58,814 nucleotides of DNA from Nocardia brasiliensis IFM 10847 (GTDB lineage: Bacteria; Actinomycetota; Actinomycetes; Mycobacteriales; Mycobacteriaceae): positions 1 through 58,814 of the forward strand of contig NZ_BAUA01000051.1 of assembly GCF_000710915.1 (NCBI RefSeq), in the 5' to 3' direction. The notes beneath the pieces were generated by a model that was not told the DNA's origin, did no database searches, and was given only the letters and a program-made list of their open reading frames with translations. Position numbers and translations under genes: made by a program. Shown here piece by piece: positions 36,279 through 45,315 of this stretch. How positions within the stretch are numbered: position 1 is the first letter of the stretch; each line of letters starts with the position of its first letter.

Positions 36279-38342
36279 TCAGCGCTGCCGGGCATCAAGC
36301 CAGCCGGGAACGTGCTCTGCGCTGCGCGGAAACATCTGTAGTTCCTGCTGGTACGCGCGCGCGTCGGGTCGATGGTCCCAGTCCGGCTCGTGGTCCCAGT
36401 CGTATTCCGCGTGGTACTTCCCGTTCACCACGAGGTGGAACCGGACAGAGGTCCACGTGCCCTGCCACGGCCGGTACATGTCGCGGCGCAGCTCGCTGAA
36501 GAAGGTCCGCGCCTGTGGAGCCTGCCACTCGATCGCCTGACCGAGCACGGTGAGCACTTGCGCCCGCGTCTCCACATACTCGCCGACCGACCGGAAGTCG
36601 ATGAACAGCTGTTGCCAGTCGCTCGGCAACCGGTGCAGCAGATGATCGCGGTAGCTGTCGAGCTCCTGGGCGACGAGCTGCATATTCAGCGGTATGAGCT
36701 CGGTGATGTCGACGTCGGTGTTCTTGGCCCGCCCTTGCCATTTCGGCAACCGATCGAGCAGCCATTCCGGCGTGTACTCGAGTTCGCGCGGAAACCGCTC
36801 GAGTTCTTCGACATACGTCGCCTCATCGATGGCGAACGGCCAGTCCGGCTCGTAATCGATGTTGTACGAACGGAAGAACGAGCCGGACGAGTCGATGAGG
36901 AACCTGGCCGACAACCACCCGCCGCGTTCCGGATCGCGCCGGTAGTGCGCGATTTTGATGGCGTCCAGCAGCGGTGTCAGCTCGGTCGGCGCCGCGAGCA
37001 CGGTGGCCGCACCGTGGTCCGGCAGCACCGTCAGCGACAGATCGTGGACCCTGCCACTCACTCGCGCGATCAGATCTATCCGGCGCCAGCCTGTTTCGCC
37101 GACCAGATCGACCAGTCGATTGCCGAGCCGCTGAGTGAGCTCGTCGAGGTCGCCACCGGCGTCCACGGGAGCTGCCCCGTCGTCCGAGGCTCGGGTGAGA
37201 TGGGCCAGCCAGGTACGCACCTGGTCGGTCAGCTCGTGCTCGACACCGTAGACCCGTTCGGAATCCGCCAGCACGCGCGTGTAGGTGGCGACGGCGTCGT
37301 CCAGACGTCCGGCGTTCTCGTACACGCCCGCCAGGCTGTTGCGCATCGCCAGCAGATCGGCATGGTCCGGGCCTACCACCCGGACGTATTCCTCGATCAC
37401 CCTGATATGCAACGCGATCGACTCGTCGAAACGTCCGGCCGCCCGGTACCCGCGAGCCAGCGTGTAGCGAATCAGGATCGTCTGCTCCTGTGCCGTACCG
37501 ACCACGCGCTCGTGCTCGGTCAGCGCCGTCTCGTACGCGGTGACCGCCTCCTCGATTCGTCCGGCGAAACCGTATGCGCACGCGAGGCTCAGCTGCGTTC
37601 CGAGAGTGTCGAGGTGGTCGGCACCGAGCTCTCGACGGCGCAGCCGCAGGTTGGTCTCCCGCAACTCGATGGCGCGGTCGAAGCGATCGGCGGACTCGTA
37701 CGCGTCGGCGAGGAAGTCCCGGTAGCCGACCGGATTGTCATGAGCCGGACCGAAATACCGTTCACGCGCGGTGAGCACGGCTGCGTCCAAGGGAATCGCG
37801 TCATCGACTCGTCCCACGTCCCGGTAGCAGTTCGCGAGGCAGGTTCGGGTCGTGATGGTGAGGGTGTCATCGGCGCCCAGCACTCGTTCGCGAGCGGCGA
37901 GCGTCACCTCGAAATGTGTTATGGCACTGTCTATGTCACCGATGGAGTGATAGGCCTGGGCAAGTTCGTGCCGGATCATCAGAGTATCCGGATTGTCCGG
38001 GCCCTGTGTTTGCTCGGCCCCAGCCAGCAACACCTCGTACAACGTCGCGGTGGTGCGATCCGCCGCCGGGTTGCCGAGCGCGGTATCTACGAATTGCTGT
38101 GCCGCGTAGAGCAATTCGGAATCAATGTCGGCGTGGTTGGCGACGAAGGCAGCGTTGAGCGTCGCGCGAGCCGTGGCCGAATCCGGTTCGGCCGCAATGT
38201 CTCGCAGGTCGACTCCGGGATAACGCTGACCGATCAGGTTCCGCAACTCACCGTAGGCGTCGAGCACGACGGCGGTGGTGACACCTGGTTGTCCGGCAGC
38301 CCCGGCTGCCACGGCGGTCGTGATGATGTCGATGGGATGCAC
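36279..38342 (-). CDS. TPR protein with two C-terminal YezG-like immunity modules
   Basis: 687 aa from a GTG at 38340-38342 (the open frame continues upstream without coding character). Residues 1-30 (DIITTAVAAGAAGQPGVTTA, then VVLDAYGELRNLIGQRYPG) resemble an N-terminal helical domain common to actinobacterial conflict-system proteins. About 110-390 are six or more TPRs of about 42 residues (GDIDSAITHFEVTLAARERV, GRIEEAVTAYETALTEHERV). About 400-527 and 557-684 are two copies of a YezG/DUF600-like domain; each ends in a strand with W.S.RF.....G....Y followed by a Tyr...Glu-Leu-x-x-Phe-Pro-Arg...P-x-Trp-Leu motif. YezG proteins are antitoxins of LXG-type toxins. Here the fusion suggests a conflict or immunity role; function is otherwise unknown. 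Confidence 0.8.
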   Translation of the reverse strand: MHPIDIITTAVAAGAAGQPGVTTAVVLDAYGELRNLIGQRYPGVDLRDIAAEPDSATARATLNAAFVANHADIDSELLYAAQQFVDTALGNPAADRTTATLYEVLLAGAEQTQGPDNPDTLMIRHELAQAYHSIGDIDSAITHFEVTLAARERVLGADDTLTITTRTCLANCYRDVGRVDDAIPLDAAVLTARERYFGPAHDNPVGYRDFLADAYESADRFDRAIELRETNLRLRRRELGADHLDTLGTQLSLACAYGFAGRIEEAVTAYETALTEHERVVGTAQEQTILIRYTLARGYRAAGRFDESIALHIRVIEEYVRVVGPDHADLLAMRNSLAGVYENAGRLDDAVATYTRVLADSERVYGVEHELTDQVRTWLAHLTRASDDGAAPVDAGGDLDELTQRLGNRLVDLVGETGWRRIDLIARVSGRVHDLSLTVLPDHGAATVLAAPTELTPLLDAIKIAHYRRDPERGGWLSARFLIDSSGSFFRSYNIDYEPDWPFAIDEATYVEELERFPRELEYTPEWLLDRLPKWQGRAKNTDVDITELIPLNMQLVAQELDSYRDHLLHRLPSDWQQLFIDFRSVGEYVETRAQVLTVLGQAIEWQAPQARTFFSELRRDMYRPWQGTWTSVRFHLVVNGKYHAEYDWDHEPDWDHRPDARAYQQELQMFPRSAEHVPGWLDARQR

Positions 38343-38603
38343 GTCTCGGGTTCGAACCTTTCCAGCGATAGCGGTCGGACGCCGCCTCGCTTGCCGATGG
38401 CGCGGAACGGATGTCGAAATCGTGCGCGTCGCGGCCAGCGGCCTCCCCTGCGCGCCGACACTAGGTGTGGAACGGGTTGTCCGCAAGATTGCGAGATCAG
38501 GTGGGCGGCACGGTTCGCCGGCTACGGCAGTCCGGCCCAGCACCCTCCGCCCACCCTGCCCGCCGACGCCGACTCCACGGACAAGCCAGGCACAGAGGTC
38601 GTT

Positions 38604-38960
38604 TCACAGGACCGGTGGCGCTTCGGCGAGCGAGAGGCTGTTCCCGTCGGGGTCGAGCACGTCGACATGGCGCACGCCGTTGCCGTAGGTCTCGACCGTT
38701 CCGTAGGCAATGCCGTGTTCGTCGAGACGAGCCAGGAAGACGTCGAGGTCCGTGACGCCCAGTGTGATCATCGAACCGCCCACCCGGGCGGCCCGAACCG
38801 CACGATCGTCGACGACGACCCACGCGTTCGCACCGGTTTGCCACAGCCATTCCTCGCCGATGACCTCGTCGGCCGCCCGCCCGAAGAACGCCGCATACCA
38901 AGCCCGCGCTCGGGTCCGATCACTGACGCCCATGACGCTGTAGAGGTCCACGTCCACCAT
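38604..38960 (-). CDS. VOC-family protein (glyoxalase/bleomycin resistance/dioxygenase fold)
   Basis: 118 aa, one VOC domain of two beta-alpha-beta-beta-beta modules. DLYSVMGVSDRTRARAWYAAFF begins the first module; VGGSMITLGVTDLDVFLARL begins the second; VRHVDVLDPDGNSLSLAEAPP is the classical C-terminal metal-ligand strand (the Asp-Pro-Asp-Gly-Asn element). Usual metal ligands His/Glu are not all present (LAEAPP gives a Glu), so activity is uncertain. It lies 260 bases upstream of the TPR gene on the same strand with no gene in between. Confidence 0.88.
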   Translation of the reverse strand: MVDVDLYSVMGVSDRTRARAWYAAFFGRAADEVIGEEWLWQTGANAWVVVDDRAVRAARVGGSMITLGVTDLDVFLARLDEHGIAYGTVETYGNGVRHVDVLDPDGNSLSLAEAPPVL

Positions 38961-39177
38961 TCCTGTCGTCCGCTACGAGGGCGGATAGACAAACCTAACC
39001 GCGGTGTCGGGTCGCGAGGAATTGGCGACGGTGCAGGCGAGATCCGGCGAGGCGGAGCGTGCACCCAACGTGCACTACGCACCAAACGCCTACGGTCCAA
39101 TCCGAGCACCATCGGCGCATCGAGCAGGCTCGGCCGTACCCGGCATGAATCTCTGACCTGCTAAGACAGAGTTGAAA

Positions 39178-39255
<78 letters not shown>

Positions 39256-39305
39256 TGTCCCTCGCGGCGGGTGATCGGCCGCCGCCGAGGCTGAATCCTG
39301 TGTGG

Positions 39306-39376
<71 letters not shown>

Positions 39377-40280
39377 AGGCATACGACATCTATGGGATCG
39401 CCACGATGTCGTGTGCGTTGAGACTGTACCGAACCCGGCTTCCCAAACGCCAATCAGCCCCCCGCGCAGTGCGATCACGCGGGTGCCGGGACCGGTCGTC
39501 GTCGCAACGCCCGGCAGGAGTCTCGCACGGTACCGCCCCGGTCAGCGTGGGGCGCGCAGAACAGAACTAAATGAAATTAAAAGGGGTCTCTTCCTTGAAA
39601 CTCGGGCGTGTCGGACCGGAAACGGGGAGCATATGGTTCGCGTGACGACTCCTGTCGGGGGGGAGCCGTGGCCCACGGGGTGGCCATTTGTCACGCTCGA
39701 CCGGTCGCGGAGAGGATGCCACCCATGGGGACATCACGACTCGCCGCAAAGGCAGCAGCAGTTTCTTGTCAGCTGCCGCCGACCGCCGAGTGTGCTACTG
39801 GCAGGAAAATCCGGCCCAACACCCTTACCGGGCCGAAGACTCGCGCATCCTCGGCTACTCCTCCGGCTACTTCGATGCCGAGGTCCGAAACATGGACCGG
39901 CGGCCGGCGAGCCCGGCCCCACGGCATCGAGGCATCGCGAGGGGTCGCGGGGACCCGTTCGGCGTGGCGCTACAGCGTGTCGCCAGCGCGTCCTGGCGCG
40001 ACTTCACAGCGAACGAAATCCTGGTGTAACACTGGCGCGTCTGCTGCGATCACATACCCGATCGCCATTCGCGAGGGATCGAGAACACGTTGTAAAACAG
40101 CGTTTTTCGATGCCGGGTGGCTTGCTAGGATCCTTTTTGCCGGACGGGGGTATCTGGAAAGGGGGCGGTGAGCGTGCACCGAGCGAGGTGGACCCAACCG
40201 CGTAGCAGTGCGAAGGATCGGGGTGAAACCGGCACCAGTGCCGGCGCCGTGCCGCAAGGCACCGACGTTACCTGCGTCGG
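39377..40280. other. Long intergenic region, possible short coding fragment at 39688-40029
   Basis: About 900 bases between tRNA-Gly and the GGDEF gene. The first 250 bases include an A/T-rich stretch (aactaaatgaaattaaaag) unlike the rest of the window. In 39688-40029 (plus) a 113-codon frame from TTG has rather coding-like codon choice in the part RRVCYWQENPAQHPYRAEDS followed by ILGYSSGYFDAEV, but no ribosome binding site and only moderate third-position GC. I leave it as a possible gene remnant. No RNA motif I know is evident. Confidence 0.35.
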
Positions 40281-41240
40281 GTGAGTTCGATGTCGATCGA
40301 TATCGAGCCCCCCGTCGCCGCGATGGCCCGCGCCTGGGCCCGTGCGGTGTGCGCCGAGCCGGGTTCCGGCGCGGCGCCGCAGCAGCTGGAACCGGTACTG
40401 ATCGAAATCGTCGACCGGCTGCTCACCCTGGCCCGGTCCGAGCCGTTCCCCGTGCCCGAGGCGCGGATGCTCGGCGCCCGGCTCGCCGAGGCGCCGTTCG
40501 ACCGCATCCGGATGCTCGCGCAGGCCACCCGCTGGCTGCTCGGCTTCCCCTCCGGCGCGCCGGGTTCACTGGTCGCCACGCGCTGGCCGTTCGTCGCGAG
40601 CCAGGCCATCGACAGCTACGCCCAGGCGCTGCAGGAACGCGCGCTGGCACAGCAGGAACAGAATCTTTCCGCGAAGGTGTCGCTGCGCGTCCAGGAGATC
40701 GCGGCGTTGCAGCATCGGCTCCGGCACGAGGCGACCCACGACGCGCTCACCGACCTCGCCAACCGAACCCTGCTCCAGGATCGGGTCCGGTTGATGTCCA
40801 CCGACCCGAACCGCGGCGTCGGCCTGCTGCTGATCGACCTCGACCGCTTCAAGCAGATCAACGACGGCTACGGCCACGCGATCGGCGACGAGGTACTCGT
40901 CGAACTGGCCAACCGGCTACGCGAGGTGTGCCCGCCCGACACCGTGATCTGCCGGTACGGCGGCGACGAATTCGTGCTCGCGGTGAATCCGCCGCACAAC
41001 ACCCTCGGCGACCTCGCCCATCGGATCGTGGCCGCGCTGCGCGACCCGGTCTGGTCGACGGCCGGCCCGGTCCCGGTCTCGGCGAGCGTCGGCACCGCGT
41101 ACTGCCCGCCCGGAAGTTCCTGCGATTTCAGTGATCTGCTGCGTCGCGCCGATCGCGCGATGTACTCGGCCAAGACGGCAGGCGGACGCCGCTTCGCCCT
41201 CGCCGACGAACCGGAGATCGACACGGCCGTCGCCGGATAG
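40281..41240 (+). CDS. Diguanylate cyclase (GGDEF domain), soluble
   Basis: 319 aa from GTG at 40281; ATG at 40290 is equally possible. It makes c-di-GMP from two GTP. Residues 1-135 are a helical region without transmembrane segments, ending in a coiled-coil stalk (LAQQEQNLSAKVSLRVQEIA). The GGDEF domain covers about 150-310: HDALTDLANRTLLQDRV, LLLIDLDRFKQINDGYGHAIGDEVL, the active site CRYGGDEFVLAV, and SASVGTAYCPPG. The catalytic GGDEF is intact. An inhibitory RxxD site is not obvious (LANRLREVC occupies that place). It is the only c-di-GMP gene in the window. Confidence 0.93.
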   Translation: MSSMSIDIEPPVAAMARAWARAVCAEPGSGAAPQQLEPVLIEIVDRLLTLARSEPFPVPEARMLGARLAEAPFDRIRMLAQATRWLLGFPSGAPGSLVATRWPFVASQAIDSYAQALQERALAQQEQNLSAKVSLRVQEIAALQHRLRHEATHDALTDLANRTLLQDRVRLMSTDPNRGVGLLLIDLDRFKQINDGYGHAIGDEVLVELANRLREVCPPDTVICRYGGDEFVLAVNPPHNTLGDLAHRIVAALRDPVWSTAGPVPVSASVGTAYCPPGSSCDFSDLLRRADRAMYSAKTAGGRRFALADEPEIDTAVAG

Positions 41241-41252
41241 CGACGGCCGTGT
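41221..41252 (+). terminator. Terminator overlapping the GGDEF stop codon
   Basis: Perfect 13-base stem acacggccgtcgc / gcgacggccgtgt with loop cggata. The 5' arm lies in the last codons of the gene. Confidence 0.85.
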
Positions 41253-41256
41253 CTAC

Positions 41257-41351
41257 TCAGTCAGGCTGGCAGGTGGGGCACCAGAACAGGTTTCGGGCCT
41301 CCATGACGGCATGGCGACCGGGATGCCGCAGCGGCGGCAGGCGGATACCTC
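41257..41351 (-). pseudogene. Decayed 3' end of a nei/fpg-type DNA glycosylase gene
   Basis: Read on the minus strand, this stretch encodes CRRCGIPVA, loses one base, and continues HAVMEARNLFWCPTCQPD then stop. The intact nei at 44491-45303 ends CRLCGSPISHAVMEGRNLFWCPACQAR. The relic thus preserves the four-Cys zinc finger and stop with a single-base deletion in the middle. DNA identity to the intact end is high but clearly below perfect, so it is old or derives from a paralogue. Nothing upstream of the zinc finger remains; the beta-lactamase-like gene ends at 41355 instead. Confidence 0.85.
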
Positions 41352-41354
41352 GAG

Positions 41355-42533
41355 TCACGCGATCGCGCAGAAGACGGCTGCGAATGCGGTCGCATACCGT
41401 TCGTTGGTCTGCTCGGTGTTGACGCTGATGGTTGCCGCGGTTCCCGCGCTCGTGGCTATCGCCATCGTGCTGAAGCCAGGAATCCCGCCCGAGTGCCCCC
41501 ACGCCTGTTTCACTTCGTTCCCGCAGGGCACCTCGAAACGGACCAAGCCGAGTCCGTAGGTCATCTCGGTGAAGGACGGCATCGGCATCGCATCTTCCAT
41601 CTGCGCGAGTTGCGCTGCCGGTAGCAGTTTGCCGGTGACCAGTGCGGTGAAGAACCGGTTCACGTCGGCGCCAGTAGAGACGATCGCGCCGGCCGCTCCC
41701 GTCCATGCCACCTCGGCGTCGGTGGCATCGACCCACTTGTCGTCGATCTTGCGATAGCCCCGCGGGTGCGGATCGCGTAAGCCGGTGTCACCGCGCGACG
41801 GAATGTAGCTGTCGCGCATGGCGAGAGGTTCGAAGATGCGGCTGCTGATCTCGGCGGCGAACGGACGGCCCGCGACGTGTTCGATCAACATCGCCAAGAG
41901 CGCATAGTTGGTGTTGGTATACCGGAACTGCGCTCCGGGCTCGAACTGCGGCGGCATACTCGTCGCGATACGCACCAGGTCGGCCGGTGTGAAATCACGA
42001 TAGGCCCTGCCGTCGGTCGTCTGATCGAGTTGCTGAGGCAGCTTCTCGGAGCCGCCTTCGGGGGCGAAGTCCGCAAGGCCACTGGTGTGCTGGAGCAATT
42101 GGTGCACCGTGATCCGGTTGCCGTCATTGCCGTTGCCATGCACCAGGCCCGGTAGATACCGCTCGATCGGAGCCTCGAGCTCGACGGAGCCCTCGCCGAC
42201 GAGTTGCATCACCACCGTGGCAGCGAAAGTCTTTGTGACGCTGCCGATTCGGATGTGAGCCGCGTCCGCATATGGTGCGCCGGTGGCAAGGTCACCCGCC
42301 CCGGCGGTGAAGGTGTGCTGTCCGTCCGGTCCACTGATAACTGCCTGCGCGCCGGGCATCCCGGAGCGGACCAGATCGGTCAGTGCGTCGGCGACTCGAC
42401 TAGACATCGATGCGTCAGCACTCCGGCTCGCGGTGCTGTCGGCCGCTGTGTTTTCATCGCAACCCGCCGCGACCAGCATCGCCGCGGTGAAGACGAGGTA
42501 CCGGCCGCGCCCCCGAAATATGCCCCAACCCAC
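41355..42533 (-). CDS. Serine beta-lactamase/DD-peptidase-family lipoprotein
   Basis: 392 aa. The signal FRGRGRYLVFTAAMLVAAGCDEN carries a lipobox (VAAGC), so it is anchored outside the membrane. The S-x-x-K motif is in IRIGSVTKTFAATVV, the Tyr-x-Asn motif in FRYTNTNYALLAML, and the H-x-G motif in AWGHSGGIPGFSTM, all intact. These enzymes act on peptidoglycan stem peptides or on beta-lactams. A two-component system lies directly upstream on the same strand (125 bases), which suggests that it responds to cell-wall stress; this is an inference. The stop is four bases from the nei relic. Confidence 0.92.
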   Translation of the reverse strand: MGWGIFRGRGRYLVFTAAMLVAAGCDENTAADSTASRSADASMSSRVADALTDLVRSGMPGAQAVISGPDGQHTFTAGAGDLATGAPYADAAHIRIGSVTKTFAATVVMQLVGEGSVELEAPIERYLPGLVHGNGNDGNRITVHQLLQHTSGLADFAPEGGSEKLPQQLDQTTDGRAYRDFTPADLVRIATSMPPQFEPGAQFRYTNTNYALLAMLIEHVAGRPFAAEISSRIFEPLAMRDSYIPSRGDTGLRDPHPRGYRKIDDKWVDATDAEVAWTGAAGAIVSTGADVNRFFTALVTGKLLPAAQLAQMEDAMPMPSFTEMTYGLGLVRFEVPCGNEVKQAWGHSGGIPGFSTMAIATSAGTAATISVNTEQTNERYATAFAAVFCAIA

Positions 42534-42658
42534 TCTGTTGAACCTCTTTCCACCAGATGACCGATTTCCTTCTCGATCTGACGGTAGAGACGGAGTCCAT
42601 CCGTGCCTATCCGGTGACGCCCGGAATTCGCTGTACCCCCAGGGTGGTACTTCCAGGT

Positions 42659-43345
42659 TTACGAGCGCCGGTGATCGGTCGGCGGGGAGGGCGTGATCAA
42701 GCCGCTCTCGTAGACGGCGACGACGACTTGCGCACGGCTGGACAGTCCGAGTTTGCCCATGATGCGCTTGACGTGGGTTTTGACGGTTGCTTCGCTGAGT
42801 CCCAGGTGCTGCGCAATCTGGGCATTGGTCAGTCCCTTGCCGATCAGCCGCGACACCTCGGTCTCGCGAGGAGTGAGTGCGTTCAGTCGAGGGCGGGCGA
42901 CAGAGCTGGTCCGGTGCCGGTGTGCATAGGTTTCGATCAGTCTGCGTGTGATGGCGGGCGAGAGGAGTACGTCACCGGCGATAATGGCCTGCACGGCGGT
43001 GATGATCCGCTGCGTCGGGGTGTCTTTGAGCAGGAATCCGGACGCACCGGACGCGAGCGCTGCGTAAACGTATTCATCGAGGTCGAACGTGGTGAGGACG
43101 ATTACCTGCGGTCGATTGTCGTGCGGAGCATCCAAGAGCTGTCGGGTGGCCGCGATCCCGTCGAGTACGGGCATGCGGATGTCCATCAGGATCACATCCG
43201 GGGAGGTGCGGTTCGCGAGTTCGACGGCCTGGCGACCATCGGCGGCGGCGCCCACGATCTCGAATCCAGGTGCGGCACTGAACAGGGTGACCAGACCGGT
43301 ACGGATGAACGTCTGGTCGTCAGCGATGAGTACGCGGATGGTCAT
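42659..43345 (-). CDS. NarL/LuxR-type response regulator
   Basis: 228 aa. Receiver domain 1-120: acidic pair in VLIADDQTFIRTGL, phospho-acceptor Asp in DVILMDIRMPVLDGI, Thr in VIVLTTFDLDEYVY, Lys in GFLLKDTP. LuxR HTH about 155-215: LTPRETEVSRLIGKGLTNAQ, EATVKTHVKRIMGKLGL. It overlaps the kinase gene by four bases, so the two are co-translated partners. The likely target is the adjacent peptidase lipoprotein gene. Confidence 0.96.
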   Translation of the reverse strand: MTIRVLIADDQTFIRTGLVTLFSAAPGFEIVGAAADGRQAVELANRTSPDVILMDIRMPVLDGIAATRQLLDAPHDNRPQVIVLTTFDLDEYVYAALASGASGFLLKDTPTQRIITAVQAIIAGDVLLSPAITRRLIETYAHRHRTSSVARPRLNALTPRETEVSRLIGKGLTNAQIAQHLGLSEATVKTHVKRIMGKLGLSSRAQVVVAVYESGLITPSPPTDHRRS

Positions 43346-44460
43346 CGCACGCCGTTCATCGGCAGCCGCGCTTCGACAGCGAACCCGCCACTCGTGCGCG
43401 GGCCGGCGGTCAGGACTCCGCCGTAAAGCGCGGCGCGATCACGCATGCCCGAGATACCTTGCGGCACAGCGGAGCTCGTCGATGCTCCGCCCGCACGACC
43501 GTTATCGATCACCCGCACCGTCAGTGTGCGCTCGCCGTAGTCGAGGTAGATCCGCGCCGCCGCGGGCCCGGCGTGCTTGAGGACGTTCGTGAGCGCTTCC
43601 TGCGCGATGCGGTAGGCGCACAGGTCTATTCCCGGCGGTAGAGACCGAGCGCGCCCGGTGCGGATGAGTTCGATGGGCAGACCAGCCGCACGAGTGCGGT
43701 CGGCCAGTTCACTCAGCTGCGCCAGTCCCGGTTGCGGGTGGTAGTCCGAAGTATCTTCGGGGTCGGTGCGCAGCACCGCAAGCATCCGTCGCATCTCGGC
43801 CAGTGCCTGGCCACCGGAATCTGCGATCGCGGTGAGCGCCGTACGTGCGGCCCGCGGATCGGAATCCAGTACGTACTCGGCAACGCCGGCTTGCAGGGAG
43901 ATGACCGAAATGTGATGGGCGACAATATCGTGCAGCTCCCGCGCGATCCGCGCCCGCTCCTCAGCGGCGGCCTGCGCCGCGCGGTGGTCGGCCCGCTCGG
44001 CCCACCGCCGGAACGCGTCGCCCAGTGCCCACGCACCCACGGTCTGCAACACCGCGTTCACCACATCCGGCCAGCTCAATCCGGCCGCCGTAGGCAGATA
44101 GGCGAACAGCGCGGCGGCTATCGCCAGACCCCAGATGGCCGCCGCAACCCTGGTGGGCCGATGCTGCGCCACGCTGAACATCCCGACCAGCAGGCCGATC
44201 CCGTAGAGCGGGAAGTCCCCGCCATGGCCCAACAGGAGATAGGCGACCACCGCACCGCTGATGATCAGCATGCATGTCACCGGTGCAAAGCTGCGCACCA
44301 CGATCGGCGCTGTCGACAATGTCGCCAACATCACGGCCGGCCAACTCATACGATCCGTGGTCGGCATGCCGACCACGGTCAAGGCTGTCAGTGTTACCGC
44401 GAGCAGTGTGTCGATCAATAGTGGCCGATGATTTGCCAGCACTTGCCTCACGATAGCCAT
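43342..44460 (-). CDS. Sensor histidine kinase, HisKA_3 type
   Basis: 372 aa. Five hydrophobic segments occupy about residues 12-140 (LLIDTLLAVTLTALTVVG, WPAVMLATLSTAPIVV, CMLIISGAVVAYLLLG, YGIGLLVGMFSVA, AAIWGLAIAAALFAYL), with little extracellular sequence, so it probably senses membrane state. The phospho-acceptor His is in IARELHDIVAHHISVISLQ. HATPase motifs are the N box AQEALTNVLKHAGP and DNGRAGG / GISGMRDRAALYGG. It starts 30 bases after the nei stop on the same strand. Partner of the overlapping response regulator. Confidence 0.95.
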   Translation of the reverse strand: MAIVRQVLANHRPLLIDTLLAVTLTALTVVGMPTTDRMSWPAVMLATLSTAPIVVRSFAPVTCMLIISGAVVAYLLLGHGGDFPLYGIGLLVGMFSVAQHRPTRVAAAIWGLAIAAALFAYLPTAAGLSWPDVVNAVLQTVGAWALGDAFRRWAERADHRAAQAAAEERARIARELHDIVAHHISVISLQAGVAEYVLDSDPRAARTALTAIADSGGQALAEMRRMLAVLRTDPEDTSDYHPQPGLAQLSELADRTRAAGLPIELIRTGRARSLPPGIDLCAYRIAQEALTNVLKHAGPAAARIYLDYGERTLTVRVIDNGRAGGASTSSAVPQGISGMRDRAALYGGVLTAGPRTSGGFAVEARLPMNGVR

Positions 44461-44490
44461 GCCGACGTATAAGCAACCATCGGCGGAACC

Positions 44491-45303
44491 TCAGCGAGCC
44501 TGACAGGCTGGGCACCAGAACAGATTCCGGCCCTCCATCACCGCATGCGAGATGGGGCTGCCGCACAGGCGACAGGGTTCACCGACGCGCCGGTAGACGT
44601 AGGTACGGGGACGGTCGGCAGCGTACGACGGTGCGCCATGGTCGTGTTCGGGGCGCACCACGTGCATCAGGCCGCGACGAACGCCGACCTTCATCAACTC
44701 GACCAAGTCGAGCCAAACAGCGTCCCACTCGGCGCGGGTCAACGACCGGCCCGGGCGATACGGCGAAACATTATGACGGAAAAGGACTTCCGCCCGGTAG
44801 ACGTTGCCGACGCCGGCGACCACCTTCTGGTCCATCAGCAACGCGCCGATCGGCCGCTGCGAACGGTGTATGCGGGCCCACGCGCGCTCGGGGTCGGCGC
44901 CACGACGCAGCGGGTCGGGACCGAGCCGGTCGGTCAAGGCCGAAACCTCCGGCGGCAGCAGCACTTCGCAGGCGGTGGGACCGCGCAGATCGGTGCCGAA
45001 GCCCGGCTGCCCGTCGGGCGCGCCGAGCATGCGCATGCGCACCTGCCCGACGGGCTCCCCCATGGGCAGCTCGGAATCGTAGAACTTGCCGTAGAGGCCG
45101 AGATGCACGTGCACGACCAGACCCGAATCGTAGTGGTGCAGCAGGTGTTTGCCCCACGCCTCGGCCCTGGTCAGCAGCTGCCCGTCCACTTGGGCGGCGC
45201 CGGCGGCGAACTTGCCCTGCGGGCTCGACACGCGCACCACACCGCCCGCGAGCCGCCGCTGATGCAGCTTCGCGAGACGGTGCAGCGTATGTCCTTCAGG
45301 CAC
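44491..45303 (-). CDS. nei: Fpg/Nei-family DNA glycosylase (endonuclease VIII-like)
   Basis: 270 aa base-excision repair enzyme that removes oxidised bases and cleaves abasic sites. The start MPEGHTLHRLAKLHQ shows the catalytic Pro2-Glu3; HHYDSGLVVHVHLGLYGKF holds the beta-hairpin region, and QKVVAGVGNVYRAEVLF is the helix-two-turn-helix. The C-terminal zinc finger is CRLCGSPIS...CPACQ. Position beside rpiB matches the Rv2464c/Rv2465c order of M. tuberculosis. It lies 12 bases after rpiB, so the two form an operon. A decayed copy of its 3' end is at 41257-41351. Confidence 0.94.
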   Translation of the reverse strand: MPEGHTLHRLAKLHQRRLAGGVVRVSSPQGKFAAGAAQVDGQLLTRAEAWGKHLLHHYDSGLVVHVHLGLYGKFYDSELPMGEPVGQVRMRMLGAPDGQPGFGTDLRGPTACEVLLPPEVSALTDRLGPDPLRRGADPERAWARIHRSQRPIGALLMDQKVVAGVGNVYRAEVLFRHNVSPYRPGRSLTRAEWDAVWLDLVELMKVGVRRGLMHVVRPEHDHGAPSYAADRPRTYVYRRVGEPCRLCGSPISHAVMEGRNLFWCPACQAR

Positions 45304-45315
45304 AGCCGGTCTGCG

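Noticed and set aside
40150..40280. Possible riboswitch before the diguanylate cyclase
   Set aside because: The segment can form GC-rich hairpins, but I could not match the conserved cores of the c-di-GMP, c-di-AMP or cobalamin riboswitches.
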